Assembly (NCBI RefSeq): GCF_963677195.1
Contig: NZ_OY781918.1
Coordinates: 4,452,923 to 4,516,922, forward strand
DNA: 64,000 bases
Source of the DNA: an uncultured Marinifilum sp.
GTDB taxonomy: Bacteria; Bacteroidota; Bacteroidia; Bacteroidales; Marinifilaceae
Reading direction: 5' to 3'
Shown: in pieces, positions 1-8,001 of the stretch
How positions within the stretch are numbered: the first letter of the stretch is position 1
Layout of the letters: the number at the start of each line of letters is the position of its first letter
The notes under the pieces: generated by a model
Told to the model about the DNA's origin: nothing
Seen by the model: only the letters and a program-made list of their open reading frames with translations
Databases searched by the model: none
Position numbers and translations under genes: made by a program

Positions 1-721
1 TAATCTCTGCCTTTGAATGAATTCTTGCTGTTTGAAACCATCTGTCTTCAGGATTACTTTCATTCAAAGTGGCCTTAATCCATAAATGTCCATCAGTTAC
101 ACCAGAATTTTCGTCTGATTTCGACATATAAACAGGAACACCATAATTCCAGGTCGACTTAAACCATTTATTAGCATCCCAATTGTCGAATTCGTCGGAC
201 ATACTTTCCAGTTTCTTCCACACTTTACCATCGGGAGTTGTATTATCTATAGACACAAAAGAAGGCATATTGGGATCTATATTTGCAAAATCTTCTGCCG
301 TAGGAGTATCATCAGCTGCAACTACAGTTATGCTTACCATAGCGGTATCATCATCTCCATCCTTATCGGTAATTGTATAGGTAAAACTATCTGTTCCGTT
401 AAAATCTGCGTTGGGAATGTATTCGAAAACACCATCGCTTAACTCCAAGGCAGATCCATTAACAGGCTCTGATAATAAGCTATAATCATCTCCATCTCCT
501 CCATCATCACCAATATTATCATTCTCAGAAACTATAATTTGATTTGAAACACCAGAATGACTATTTTCCTCCACCATAAGCTTATCATCTACCCCCTTTG
601 GTTGGTCATTAGTAAGCTCAACATCCGATTCAGAACCACTGCTACAGCCAGTTAAACATAGAAATACAGATAGAATTAATACTACAAAAGTGTGGGCATT
701 TGAAAATCTTTTTTTCAGCAT
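1..721 (-). CDS. GH16-family glycoside hydrolase lipoprotein (3' end outside window)
   Basis: This reading frame runs open from an ATG at 721 to the window edge, so the C-terminal part, including any GH16 catalytic motif, is missing. The first 26 residues form a lipoprotein signal peptide with lipobox LTGC (C26). Residues about 45-130 look like a cadherin/Big_17-type beta-sandwich (FNGTDSFTYTITDKDGDDD). From about residue 155 comes the entry strand of a GH16 catalytic domain (MSDEFDNWDANKW, then DGHLWIKATL), as in beta-agarases, porphyranases and carrageenases. By family it would be a surface endo-hydrolase of algal or similar galactans. The specific substrate cannot be read without the catalytic region. 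Domain assignment is by motif recognition. Confidence 0.7.
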   Translation of the reverse strand, partial: MLKKRFSNAHTFVVLILSVFLCLTGCSSGSESDVELTNDQPKGVDDKLMVEENSHSGVSNQIIVSENDNIGDDGGDGDDYSLLSEPVNGSALELSDGVFEYIPNADFNGTDSFTYTITDKDGDDDTAMVSITVVAADDTPTAEDFANIDPNMPSFVSIDNTTPDGKVWKKLESMSDEFDNWDANKWFKSTWNYGVPVYMSKSDENSGVTDGHLWIKATLNESNPEDRWFQTARIHSKAEI

Positions 722-874
722 ATTATTTATTTTTATTTCGTTTAAAATTGACGAAATAAAATTATTGATACTTTTATAAAACTAGCTATCTTCGAACTAG
801 ACAAGAACTGAACAAAGGCAAAATACTATTCCCCATATATATTTTTGAGCGATTTAAAAAATAATTCTCCAGCC

Positions 875-2152
875 TTACTTTTTCATCTCACTTTTGTATT
901 TACTAAGGGCTCGTTCTCTGGCAAACCTATGCTCGATCATAGGTAAGGGATAATCCGGAGTTCCATATTCGGGCAAGTACTTGTTAATATAATCGCCAGC
1001 AGAATCGAACTTCTTTAGCTGTTCTATCGGATTAAAAATTCTAAAATAAGGAGCCGCATCGCAACCTGTTCCGGCAGCCCATTGCCAGTTTCCATTGTTC
1101 GATGCCAACTCATAATCCAATAATTTTTCAGCAAAATAAGCTTCTCCCCATCTCCAATCTATTAAAAGATGTTTACACAAAAAACCTGCGGCAACCATTC
1201 TCACTCTATTGTGCATGTATCCTGTTTCATTCAGCTGTCTCATTCCGGCATCTACCAATGGATATCCGGTTTTACCATTACACCATTTGCTAAAATCATT
1301 TTCATTATTTATCCATTGAATACCATCATATTTCGACCTAAAATTTTGGATAACAACTTGTGGAAAATGAAACAAAATCTGCATAAAAAACTCTCTCCAA
1401 ATTAATTCACTTAAAAAAACAGAATCGCTATGCTTTATCATTGCTAATATTTGCCGAAGTCCAACAGTACCAAAACGAAGATGAGGGCCCAAAAAAGTTG
1501 TAGAATCTAGAGCTGGAAAATTACGCGTATCGGCATAATTCTCAACATTCTGCATATTATATGCTTTTACTTTTATGGAAGAAACACTTAAGCCCAAATA
1601 TTCTCGACTGGGAAAAGGTAAATTTATAGAATAAAAATGAGCATAATTAGGAGCAGGAATGAGATCTTTCATACTGTATTGACTTAGCCATTTATTTTTA
1701 TAAGGCGTAAAAACTGTGTATGGAGTTCCATCCTGTTTCATTACTTCGGCCTCTTCGTGTATTACCTGATCTTTAAAAAGCCGAAACCCAATACCTGAAT
1801 CTAATAATAATTCCTCTATTTCTTTATCTCTCGCAATGGCATAAGGTTCGTAGTCTTTATTGGCAAAAACAAGATCAATATCGTATGTTCTAATTAACTC
1901 TTTCCAGATGTTTAAAGGCTTTCCTTTAACTACTAAAAGTGAAGAATTACAAACTTGTAAACGCTCATTAATATCAGCAAGAATATCATAAATAAAACTA
2001 AGCCTGGCATCATTTGCAGGTAATTCATCTAGAATGTTATCATCGAAAATAAAAAGAGGCAGCACATTTTCAGAAGACTCAATAGCCTTCCAAAGGGCTG
2101 TATTATCATCGAGTCTAAGATCTCTTCGAAACCAAAATAAACTAACTTTCAT
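875..2152 (-). CDS. phrB: Deoxyribodipyrimidine photolyase (CPD class I)
   Basis: This flavoprotein repairs cyclobutane pyrimidine dimers using blue light. The N-terminal photolyase domain (SLFWFRRDLRLDDNTAL) binds an antenna cofactor. The C-terminal FAD domain shows WREFF near residue 245, NGNWQW at about 353-358 and GTGCDAAPYFRIFNP just after, all hallmarks of class I CPD photolyases. At 425 residues it is somewhat shorter than the E. coli enzyme (about 470), with both domains complete. The ATG lies 3 bp downstream of the tspO stop, so it is the last gene of an SDR-tspO-phr operon. A cryptochrome-like role is possible but less likely. Confidence 0.93.
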   Translation of the reverse strand: MKVSLFWFRRDLRLDDNTALWKAIESSENVLPLFIFDDNILDELPANDARLSFIYDILADINERLQVCNSSLLVVKGKPLNIWKELIRTYDIDLVFANKDYEPYAIARDKEIEELLLDSGIGFRLFKDQVIHEEAEVMKQDGTPYTVFTPYKNKWLSQYSMKDLIPAPNYAHFYSINLPFPSREYLGLSVSSIKVKAYNMQNVENYADTRNFPALDSTTFLGPHLRFGTVGLRQILAMIKHSDSVFLSELIWREFFMQILFHFPQVVIQNFRSKYDGIQWINNENDFSKWCNGKTGYPLVDAGMRQLNETGYMHNRVRMVAAGFLCKHLLIDWRWGEAYFAEKLLDYELASNNGNWQWAAGTGCDAAPYFRIFNPIEQLKKFDSAGDYINKYLPEYGTPDYPLPMIEHRFARERALSKYKSEMKK

Positions 2153-2155
2153 ATA

Positions 2156-2617
2156 TCAATTATTAAAGAAAATATATGCATTTAAAGATGTGGCTATAAG
2201 TAGCCAAATAAAATACGGAGCTAAAAAAATTGTTTTATAATTAAGTATCCTGCAATATTTAAAAAACAAATATCCGATAAGAAATAATAGTAAGCTAATA
2301 TTGATCAGCCCGAAAGCTATTTCCTGAAAATAAAAAAACACAGGTGTCCAAAGCACATTTAAAATCCATTGAATAGAATAAACAATAATAATTTTTTTTT
2401 GATTTGTTGATTGTATTAAAAAGGCCATATAAAAAGCAAAACAAATCATTATTATAGTCCAGGCAGCACCAAACATCCAACCAGGAGGTGTCCAGGGAGC
2501 TTTAAGTAAAGTTTGATACCAATCGGAGCTAACTCCTGTACTGGTGAACAAGCCACTAATAGCCAAACCCGAAAAATTTAAAACCAGAAAAAGTAAAATT
2601 CGTTTTACCATAATCAA
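2156..2617 (-). CDS. tspO: TspO/MBR family tryptophan-rich sensory protein
   Basis: A 153-residue integral membrane protein with about five transmembrane helices and the family signature WYQTLLKAPWTPPGWMFG near residues 33-50. TspO/PBR proteins bind porphyrins and are linked to light, oxygen and tetrapyrrole stress responses. The start codon overlaps the stop of the upstream SDR gene by 4 bp and the stop lies 3 bp before phrB, so the three genes are almost certainly co-transcribed. The pairing with a photolyase fits a light-stress role. Its ligand here is inferred from the family only. Confidence 0.93.
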   Translation of the reverse strand: MIMVKRILLFLVLNFSGLAISGLFTSTGVSSDWYQTLLKAPWTPPGWMFGAAWTIIMICFAFYMAFLIQSTNQKKIIIVYSIQWILNVLWTPVFFYFQEIAFGLINISLLLFLIGYLFFKYCRILNYKTIFLAPYFIWLLIATSLNAYIFFNN

Positions 2618-4029
2618 TCCGTTATTTTTTTCAACATTCCTTTAAATATAAAAGCATGAAAAGGCAATACAGAATACCAATATAATCTTCCCAATAATCC
2701 CAAAGGACGAAATGTGGCTGTTTGGGTTAATTTTTCATCATCAACTTTAAATTCTAGCCATGCCTCACCAGGCAATTTCATTTCGGCATATAACAAAAGG
2801 CGACCTTCATTTTTATCGGCATACAAAACCCGCCAAAAATCCAAGGCATCACCTGCCTTTAAAGTTGTATTATTTGTTCGACCTCTTCTTAATCCAACCC
2901 CACCTGCAAGTTTATCGAGAAATCCTCTTCCTTTCCACAGCCAATCGAGATAATACCAGCCATTATCGCCACCAATACTCCAAATTTTGGCAATACAGCT
3001 TTCGCGATACTTATATAATCTACTTCTTTCATCTGAGAAACATCCATAGGAAGGTACATTAATAAAATCGGATATATTACCCATTATTCGTCCACTGGAA
3101 TAGGAATCTTTCCAACTTGAAACAATATCGTTAGTTTCAATTTTACTAAATGCTTTTGATAGAGTTTCTTTATAAGTAAGAGGTTTAATTCCTAGAATAC
3201 GATTAATTTCATTATTTCTACATACAACTTCTATTTTCATACTATTCACAAGAGCCACTGCCAGTTTATAAGAGGTAGAAGTCACAAAATAAAGCCAATA
3301 GGAAGATAATCTTGGAGTCATTACCGGAACAATATAAATTCTTCTTTTTAAATTTCTAATTCCAGCAAACTCCAGCAACATATCTTTATAAGATAGAATA
3401 TCGGGTCCTCCAATATCAAAATTCCTGTTAAATGTATTTGAATTAAAAATAGATTTGGAAAGAAAAGTAATTACATCGGAAATACCAATTGGCTGACAAC
3501 GAGTATTTAACCATTTTGGAGTTATCATTACCGGTAATTTTTCAACCAGATCTCTTATTATTTCGAAAGAAGCACTTCCCGAACCTATAATAATACCAGC
3601 TCGCAGGGTTGTGGTATTGTAATTTCCTTTGTTCAATTCATTTTCAACAATTTTTCTTGACTCAAGATGTTCCGATAAGTCAGACTCATTAACAATTCCA
3701 CTTAAATAAATTAGATGTTTAACATTTGTTTCGTTTAATGCATTTGTAAAATTAATAGCCGATTCTTGTTCTAATTTCTGATAATTGGATGATGCAGACA
3801 TAGAATGCACTAAGTAATAGGCACCATCGATATCCTTAGGAATATTTCGTAACGACTCTCTGTCCAAAAGATCATTCTGGATAATCTCAATTTTTTGCTT
3901 TAAAGAATCAGGGACATCGAATCGATCTTTATCTCTAACACTGCAAACTACACAGTGTCCCTGCTGAACTAAAACCGGTAATAATCTTCGTCCAATATAA
4001 CCTGTTGCTCCTGTTAAAAGTATTTTCAT
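2614..4029 (-). CDS. SDR-family NAD(P)-binding oxidoreductase with DUF2867 domain
   Basis: The N-terminus carries an atypical-SDR Rossmann motif (TGATGYIG, glycines 7, 10 and 13), as in NmrA/NAD-dependent epimerase-like proteins. The last 150 or so residues match the DUF2867 pattern (KIWSIGGDNGWYYLDWLW, GRLLLYAEMKLPGEAWLEF). At 471 residues it has the usual two-domain length. No reaction is established for this architecture. The product is predicted to be cytosolic or membrane-associated. It is the first gene of the tight SDR-tspO-phrB operon, which suggests a part in light or oxidative stress or in tetrapyrrole/isoprenoid metabolism, but that is inference. The SPFH gene upstream lies 54 bp away on the same strand and may belong to the same transcript. 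Confidence 0.88.
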   Translation of the reverse strand: MKILLTGATGYIGRRLLPVLVQQGHCVVCSVRDKDRFDVPDSLKQKIEIIQNDLLDRESLRNIPKDIDGAYYLVHSMSASSNYQKLEQESAINFTNALNETNVKHLIYLSGIVNESDLSEHLESRKIVENELNKGNYNTTTLRAGIIIGSGSASFEIIRDLVEKLPVMITPKWLNTRCQPIGISDVITFLSKSIFNSNTFNRNFDIGGPDILSYKDMLLEFAGIRNLKRRIYIVPVMTPRLSSYWLYFVTSTSYKLAVALVNSMKIEVVCRNNEINRILGIKPLTYKETLSKAFSKIETNDIVSSWKDSYSSGRIMGNISDFINVPSYGCFSDERSRLYKYRESCIAKIWSIGGDNGWYYLDWLWKGRGFLDKLAGGVGLRRGRTNNTTLKAGDALDFWRVLYADKNEGRLLLYAEMKLPGEAWLEFKVDDEKLTQTATFRPLGLLGRLYWYSVLPFHAFIFKGMLKKITD

Positions 4030-4083
4030 AATAAATAATTGTAAATAAGACAGACATTTCCAAGAATCAATTACTAAATATTT

Positions 4084-4980
4084 TTAATTTGCTTTTACTA
4101 TAGGTGTTGTATTATTTTCAGAACATAAAACAACTAGCAAATTGCCTATCATCTTTGCTTTTTGTTTTGGAGATATCTCCATGTTCTCTTCAATTTCTTT
4201 TAAAGCCATTTCTGCTATTCCAACAGAACCTTCAACAATTTTCTTTCTGGCGCCGATAATTGCCAGTGCTTGCTGTCTTTGTAACATTATTGCAGCAATT
4301 TCGGGAGCATAAGACAAGTTGGATATTCTTGCTTCCTGAACTTCTATTCCAGCAATTGCCAACCTGTTTCTAATTTCATTTTCTAAATCTTTATTTATTT
4401 TATCCACTCCCGAACGCAAGCTAAGTTTACCCGAATCATCTTCTAAATCGTCGTAAGGATAAGTGTGAGCAATACTTCTAAGTGCGGCTTCCGATTGAAT
4501 TTTCACAAAACTTTGATAAGACTCTTCTCTATTCTCTTTCTTCACTCCCGATTTCATATCTATTTCTGTAGTAACTTCAATATCAAATATGGCTTTGTAG
4601 GTATCTACAACTTTCCATACTACTACCGAACTTATCAAAATTGGATTTCCCTGTTCATCATTAACTTTAATTACATCGGTTTCCAAATTCCTAACTCGAA
4701 GAGACACCTTCTTTTTAGTATAAAAAGGATTCAACCAAAAAAAGCCATCATTTTTTACCGTTCCTTTATACTTACCAAAAAAAATAAGAACCTTAGTATG
4801 ATTTGGAGTAATAATAAAAAGTCCTGTAAGCCAAACAATTCCAATTATTGATAAAATAATAACAATGGGAACTAGGTAAACTTGAGATAAAAAAATTAGT
4901 AATAAAGGTGATAATAACAGAACTATACCAATGAATAGATGTCTAAATCCGTTGTTTCGTAATTTAATTTCTTTTTCCAT
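4084..4980 (-). CDS. SPFH/Band 7 domain membrane protein
   Basis: Two adjacent hydrophobic segments (about residues 13-34 and 36-58) anchor the protein. They are followed by a stomatin/prohibitin-like SPFH domain (GLFIITPNHTKVLIFFGKYKG, then GFFWLNPF and the SLRVRNLETD strand). The C-terminal part is charged and helical (RQQALAIIGARKKIVEGSVGIA) and ends in a short polar tail. Such proteins assemble into membrane microdomain scaffolds and often modulate proteases or transporters; the partner here is unknown. The length (298 residues) is normal. It sits upstream of the SDR-tspO-phrB set on the same strand. Confidence 0.88.
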   Translation of the reverse strand: MEKEIKLRNNGFRHLFIGIVLLLSPLLLIFLSQVYLVPIVIILSIIGIVWLTGLFIITPNHTKVLIFFGKYKGTVKNDGFFWLNPFYTKKKVSLRVRNLETDVIKVNDEQGNPILISSVVVWKVVDTYKAIFDIEVTTEIDMKSGVKKENREESYQSFVKIQSEAALRSIAHTYPYDDLEDDSGKLSLRSGVDKINKDLENEIRNRLAIAGIEVQEARISNLSYAPEIAAIMLQRQQALAIIGARKKIVEGSVGIAEMALKEIEENMEISPKQKAKMIGNLLVVLCSENNTTPIVKAN

Positions 4981-5493
4981 ACTATATTGTCAAATTTATT
5001 GTAATCCGATTACTTAAAGTACACTTATTTTCTTATAATTCATTATTACACTTATAGTATTTACAGAACTTTTTATTGCTTAAATATCAAATCCCGAAAC
5101 AATAACACACAAACAAAGCAATTCTTAAGCTACTTCTTGTATATTCTGTGCAACATTATGACTATTTATAAAACAATATTTAATTCAAATAAAACAAAGC
5201 TTTTTACTAGCCGAACGAATATAACATATTTTTTACACTACTCAATCAAATCAGAATTAACAGATATCATAAACACACCTACTATATATACCTAATTAAC
5301 AATCATTAATTTAATAAAAACACATTCTAAAATTTAAATTAAATTACTTATGATTAATTTTCTATAATAATTTTCACTGAATAAAAAATTATTCTTAATT
5401 TCGTACTTCTTAACTCAAAACTCTATTATTTATACCAAAAATACAATCTAAATATTCTAATATTAGGTTTAAGTAAAAAGCCTCAAGTTTAAA
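4981..5493. other. AT-rich intergenic region between divergent genes
   Basis: This 513-bp stretch separates the SPFH gene (minus) from the small membrane protein (plus). It is very AT-rich and contains no ORF I can support, no tRNA-like fold and no strong hairpin. A minus-strand match to TAnnTTTG lies at 4991-4998, but it would leave only about 4 nt of leader before the SPFH ATG and has no good -33 box. I do not call it a promoter. Confidence 0.5.
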
Positions 5494-5940
5494 ATGACTA
5501 CAAAACAAAAACTAATTCAAATACTAGCCGCTCTAGGATTAATATTTAGTAGCTTAATCAGAATAAATTTTAACATAAATCCTAATTTTGAATTTCAACA
5601 AATATGGTTAAGAGTTCTACCTTTTCCTTTCTTTGATTATGCAGGTAAATCTCACGACTTATATTTAAGCTCTACAATAATTGGTTACTTATTTTATGTT
5701 TTATCAGGACTCTGTATGCTCAAAGAAATAAAAACAGATCGTTTATTGTTACCTTTAATCAGTGGATTTCTTATTTTAAGTTCTTATGCAATTTACTTTG
5801 AAACCTCTTCTATACTTCAAGACATGCATTCTTTATATAAGGGACAACACATGAGAATTGGTCCAACACTATTTATTATTTTCCTCTGGGTATATTCAAA
5901 ATATCAAAAAATGATAATCAATAAAATTTATACTTTTTAG
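5494..5940 (+). CDS. Hypothetical small integral membrane protein
   Basis: I do not recognise this 148-residue protein. It has about four hydrophobic segments (roughly residues 8-25, 60-78, 83-103 and 120-138) joined by short polar loops, and a basic C-terminus. The second loop holds FPFFDYAGKSHDL. It stands alone: 513 bp of AT-rich DNA lies upstream, and the ArsR-led operon begins about 200 bp downstream with its own promoter. Codon use looks like that of its neighbours. The ATG at 5494 is the only reasonable start. No function is assigned. Confidence 0.6.
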   Translation: MTTKQKLIQILAALGLIFSSLIRINFNINPNFEFQQIWLRVLPFPFFDYAGKSHDLYLSSTIIGYLFYVLSGLCMLKEIKTDRLLLPLISGFLILSSYAIYFETSSILQDMHSLYKGQHMRIGPTLFIIFLWVYSKYQKMIINKIYTF

Positions 5941-6092
5941 AAAAAAACACTCTAAATACAAAAGCATAAATTTATTATCACTGTAAGCTTAAGATACTTA
6001 TTTTAAGGTATATTCTTTTCTTTTTGAAGTAAAAAAAGAGAAGTGATAAGTCAGAATCAGTGCTTTCTGCATAAATATTTACACCCCTAAAA

Positions 6093-6123
6093 TTTGATAT
6101 TCTATAAAAAGCTCCTACATTTG
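6093..6123 (+). promoter_or_regulatory. Bacteroidota-type promoter of the ars-like operon
   Basis: TTTG at 6093-6096 is followed after 19 bp by TACATTTG at 6116-6123, matching the Bacteroidota sigma-A consensus (TTTG, 18-20 bp, TAnnTTTG). Transcription should start near 6130, giving a leader of about 22 nt before the ArsR ATG at 6152. Confidence 0.7.
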
Positions 6124-6148
6124 TTTCGTAATTTTACGAAATACGAAA
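6124..6148. promoter_or_regulatory. Palindromic operator, probable ArsR binding site
   Basis: A perfect inverted repeat, TTTCGTAA-tt-TTACGAAA (6124-6141), directly abuts the -7 promoter element and covers the expected transcription start. A third half-site, TACGAAA, follows at 6142-6148 and ends 3 bp before the start codon. Location and symmetry are as expected for an autoregulatory ArsR/SmtB operator; binding itself is inferred. Confidence 0.65.
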
Positions 6149-6151
6149 TAC

Positions 6152-6451
6152 ATGAAAGAAGTAAAAGAATTTTATTCAATTGAAGAAAAGCAATTGGCTC
6201 GATATGCCAAAGCATTATCGCACCCCGTAAGAATATATATTTGCCAATTGTTATCGAACCAAGCCTGTTGTTACAGCGGCGATTTAGCAACTGAAGTGCC
6301 AATCGCTCGTTCTACCCTTTCTCAGCACCTTAAAGAACTTAAAAACGTAGGTTTAATTCAGGGAGAAATTACCCCTCCAAAAATTAAATACTGTTTAAAC
6401 AAAGATAAATGGGCTGAAGCTCAACATTTGTTTAAAGAATTTTTCAATTAA
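6152..6451 (+). CDS. arsR: ArsR/SmtB-family metalloregulatory repressor
   Basis: A 99-residue winged-helix repressor: LSHPVRIYICQLL is the start of the family fold, and the recognition helix region reads ARSTLSQHLKELKNVGLI. Cysteines at 31, 39, 40 and 81 include an adjacent pair just before the recognition helix (ACCYSGDL) that could bind As(III) or Sb(III). They are not in the classic CxCxxC spacing of plasmid R773 ArsR. It heads an operon of thiol-redox and arsenical-permease genes and has a palindrome over its own transcription start, so autorepression is likely. The inducer could be an organoarsenical given the ArsP-like gene downstream, but this is inference. Confidence 0.88.
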   Translation: MKEVKEFYSIEEKQLARYAKALSHPVRIYICQLLSNQACCYSGDLATEVPIARSTLSQHLKELKNVGLIQGEITPPKIKYCLNKDKWAEAQHLFKEFFN

Positions 6452-6511
6452 AAAATATTCAACATTTATCAATCAATATATAAAATATAAATCACATAAA
6501 TAAAAAATAAT

Positions 6512-6748
6512 ATGGAAATTAAAGTATTAGGACCCGGATGTAAAAAATGTGGCACTCTTGCCGAAGCAACAAAAAAAGCTGTAGAAGAATTATCAGTAGA
6601 TGCCAACATCACTAAAATTGACGATATGGTACAAATTCTTTCTTATGGTGTAATGTCAACTCCAGCCTTGGTTATTAACGAAAAAGTTGTAGTGAGCGGA
6701 AAAGTGCCAAGTGTAGCCGAAATTAAAGGATTTATCGAAAAAGCATAA
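6512..6748 (+). CDS. Small thioredoxin-like CxxC protein (redox-active disulfide protein family)
   Basis: A 78-residue thioredoxin-fold protein with the redox motif GPGCKKC (C10, C13) near the N-terminus and the cis-proline region STPALVINEKVVVSG. It belongs to the archaeal/bacterial family of mini-thioredoxins such as MTH895. There is no signal peptide, so it is cytosolic. In ars-type operons a small protein of this kind sits just before ArsF and ArsG and may correspond to ArsE. It lies 60 bp after the regulator and 23 bp before the ArsF-like gene. It probably passes reducing equivalents to a membrane or exported partner; its real substrate is unproven. Confidence 0.85.
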   Translation: MEIKVLGPGCKKCGTLAEATKKAVEELSVDANITKIDDMVQILSYGVMSTPALVINEKVVVSGKVPSVAEIKGFIEKA

Positions 6749-6771
6749 CTATTAACAATATACAAAACACA

Positions 6772-7239
6772 ATGAAACACATAATAACACTTAGCATTGT
6801 AATATTAGGCTTAAGCTTTGGGGCTTGCCAATCGAATACAAAAAAGGAAACAGCACAAGCTGCAAGTCAGACTAGCTGCACGGGCGATTGCACAAAATGT
6901 GAAAAAACTGCCGAAACAAAATCAGTTTTAAGCACGGCCGAAGCTGGAGTATATTATTTTCATGGCGACAGAAAATGTAAAACCTGTAAGGCTGTTGGAG
7001 CAAAAGCTAAAGAAGTAGCAGAAAGTCTGAATGTTAAATTCTTCGATATTAACTTCGATCAGGAAAAAAACAAAGCTTTGGCAAAACAATTTCAGGCTAG
7101 CAGCTCTGGCTTATTTATCAAAAGTGCTAAATCCGATAAAATAGACGATTTAACAACTTTTGCATTCAGAAATGCACTTAACGACACTCCTGCTTATATA
7201 GAAAAATTGCATACGGTAATTAAAGCAGAACTACAATAA
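6772..7239 (+). CDS. arsF: ArsF-family lipoprotein with thioredoxin-like domain
   Basis: An exported lipoprotein with lipobox FGAC (C19). A short Cys-rich linker follows (C36, C40, C43), then a thioredoxin-like domain starting YYFHGDRKCKTC with the CxxC pair C69/C72. It resembles the protein family annotated as nitroaromatic-compound nitroreductase subunit ArsF, described from Shewanella arsEFG as acting on roxarsone-type arsenicals. The sequence itself shows only an envelope-anchored thiol-redox protein; nitroreductase activity is from the family name. The gene lies 23 bp after the mini-thioredoxin and 7 bp before the ArsG-like permease. Confidence 0.8.
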   Translation: MKHIITLSIVILGLSFGACQSNTKKETAQAASQTSCTGDCTKCEKTAETKSVLSTAEAGVYYFHGDRKCKTCKAVGAKAKEVAESLNVKFFDINFDQEKNKALAKQFQASSSGLFIKSAKSDKIDDLTTFAFRNALNDTPAYIEKLHTVIKAELQ

Positions 7240-7246
7240 ACAAAAA

Positions 7247-7951
7247 ATGGAATATTTAGATCAGCTACTATCACAAAGTAATTTCCCAATATTCTCGGCA
7301 TTTTTACTTGGTATAATGACTGCAATTAGTCCTTGCCCTTTGGCAACTAATATTACTGCTACGGCTTATATTAGTAAAAATTTGGGCGATAAAAGAAAAA
7401 TTTTCTTTAACGGATTGGTTTATACCCTAGGTCGTGCAGTTAGTTATACTGCCATTGGACTTATACTGTTTTTTGGAGCCAGCAAATTCGATGTCTCGAG
7501 TTTTTTTAATACTTATGGTGAAAGACTATTAGGACCTTTATTAATTATAATTGGGATATTTATGCTGGATTTAATATCAATTAAATTTCCTGGTGTAGGT
7601 AGTATTACAAACAAGCTAAACGGTGAAAAAATACGAGGGAAATACTGGGGAGCTTTGTTAATGGGAATGATATTTGCACTGGCATTTTGTCCATACAGCG
7701 GGGTACTTTATTTCGGGATGTTAATTCCCCTGAGTATTTCTCAGACCAATGGACTAATTCTACCCGTAGTTTATGCCATAGCAACAGGACTTCCTGTAAT
7801 TATTATTGCCTATTTACTTGCATTTACTCTGTCGGGAGTAGGTAATTTTTATAATAAAGTAAAAAGCTTCGAATTCTGGTTCAGAAAAGTAGCAGCGCTT
7901 ATCTTTATTATAGCAGGCCTATATTTCACTTACATATTTTTTATTAACTAG
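7247..7951 (+). CDS. arsG: ArsG-family permease (CcdA/DsbD-like membrane protein)
   Basis: A 234-residue membrane protein with about six helices. Two Cys-Pro motifs occur, ISPCPLATN near residue 30 and FCPYSGVLYFG near residue 150, the arrangement found in CcdA/DsbD electron-transfer proteins. The family is named for aromatic aminobenzylarsenical efflux (ArsG). An equally reasonable reading is that it carries electrons across the membrane from the cytosolic mini-thioredoxin to the exported ArsF-like lipoprotein. It starts 7 bp after arsF, so the two are translationally close. Confidence 0.8.
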   Translation: MEYLDQLLSQSNFPIFSAFLLGIMTAISPCPLATNITATAYISKNLGDKRKIFFNGLVYTLGRAVSYTAIGLILFFGASKFDVSSFFNTYGERLLGPLLIIIGIFMLDLISIKFPGVGSITNKLNGEKIRGKYWGALLMGMIFALAFCPYSGVLYFGMLIPLSISQTNGLILPVVYAIATGLPVIIIAYLLAFTLSGVGNFYNKVKSFEFWFRKVAALIFIIAGLYFTYIFFIN

Positions 7952-8001
7952 ATACGAGATTCAAGAGCATCCTCTACTCACATCTAAGATCACTTTCAAT
8001 T

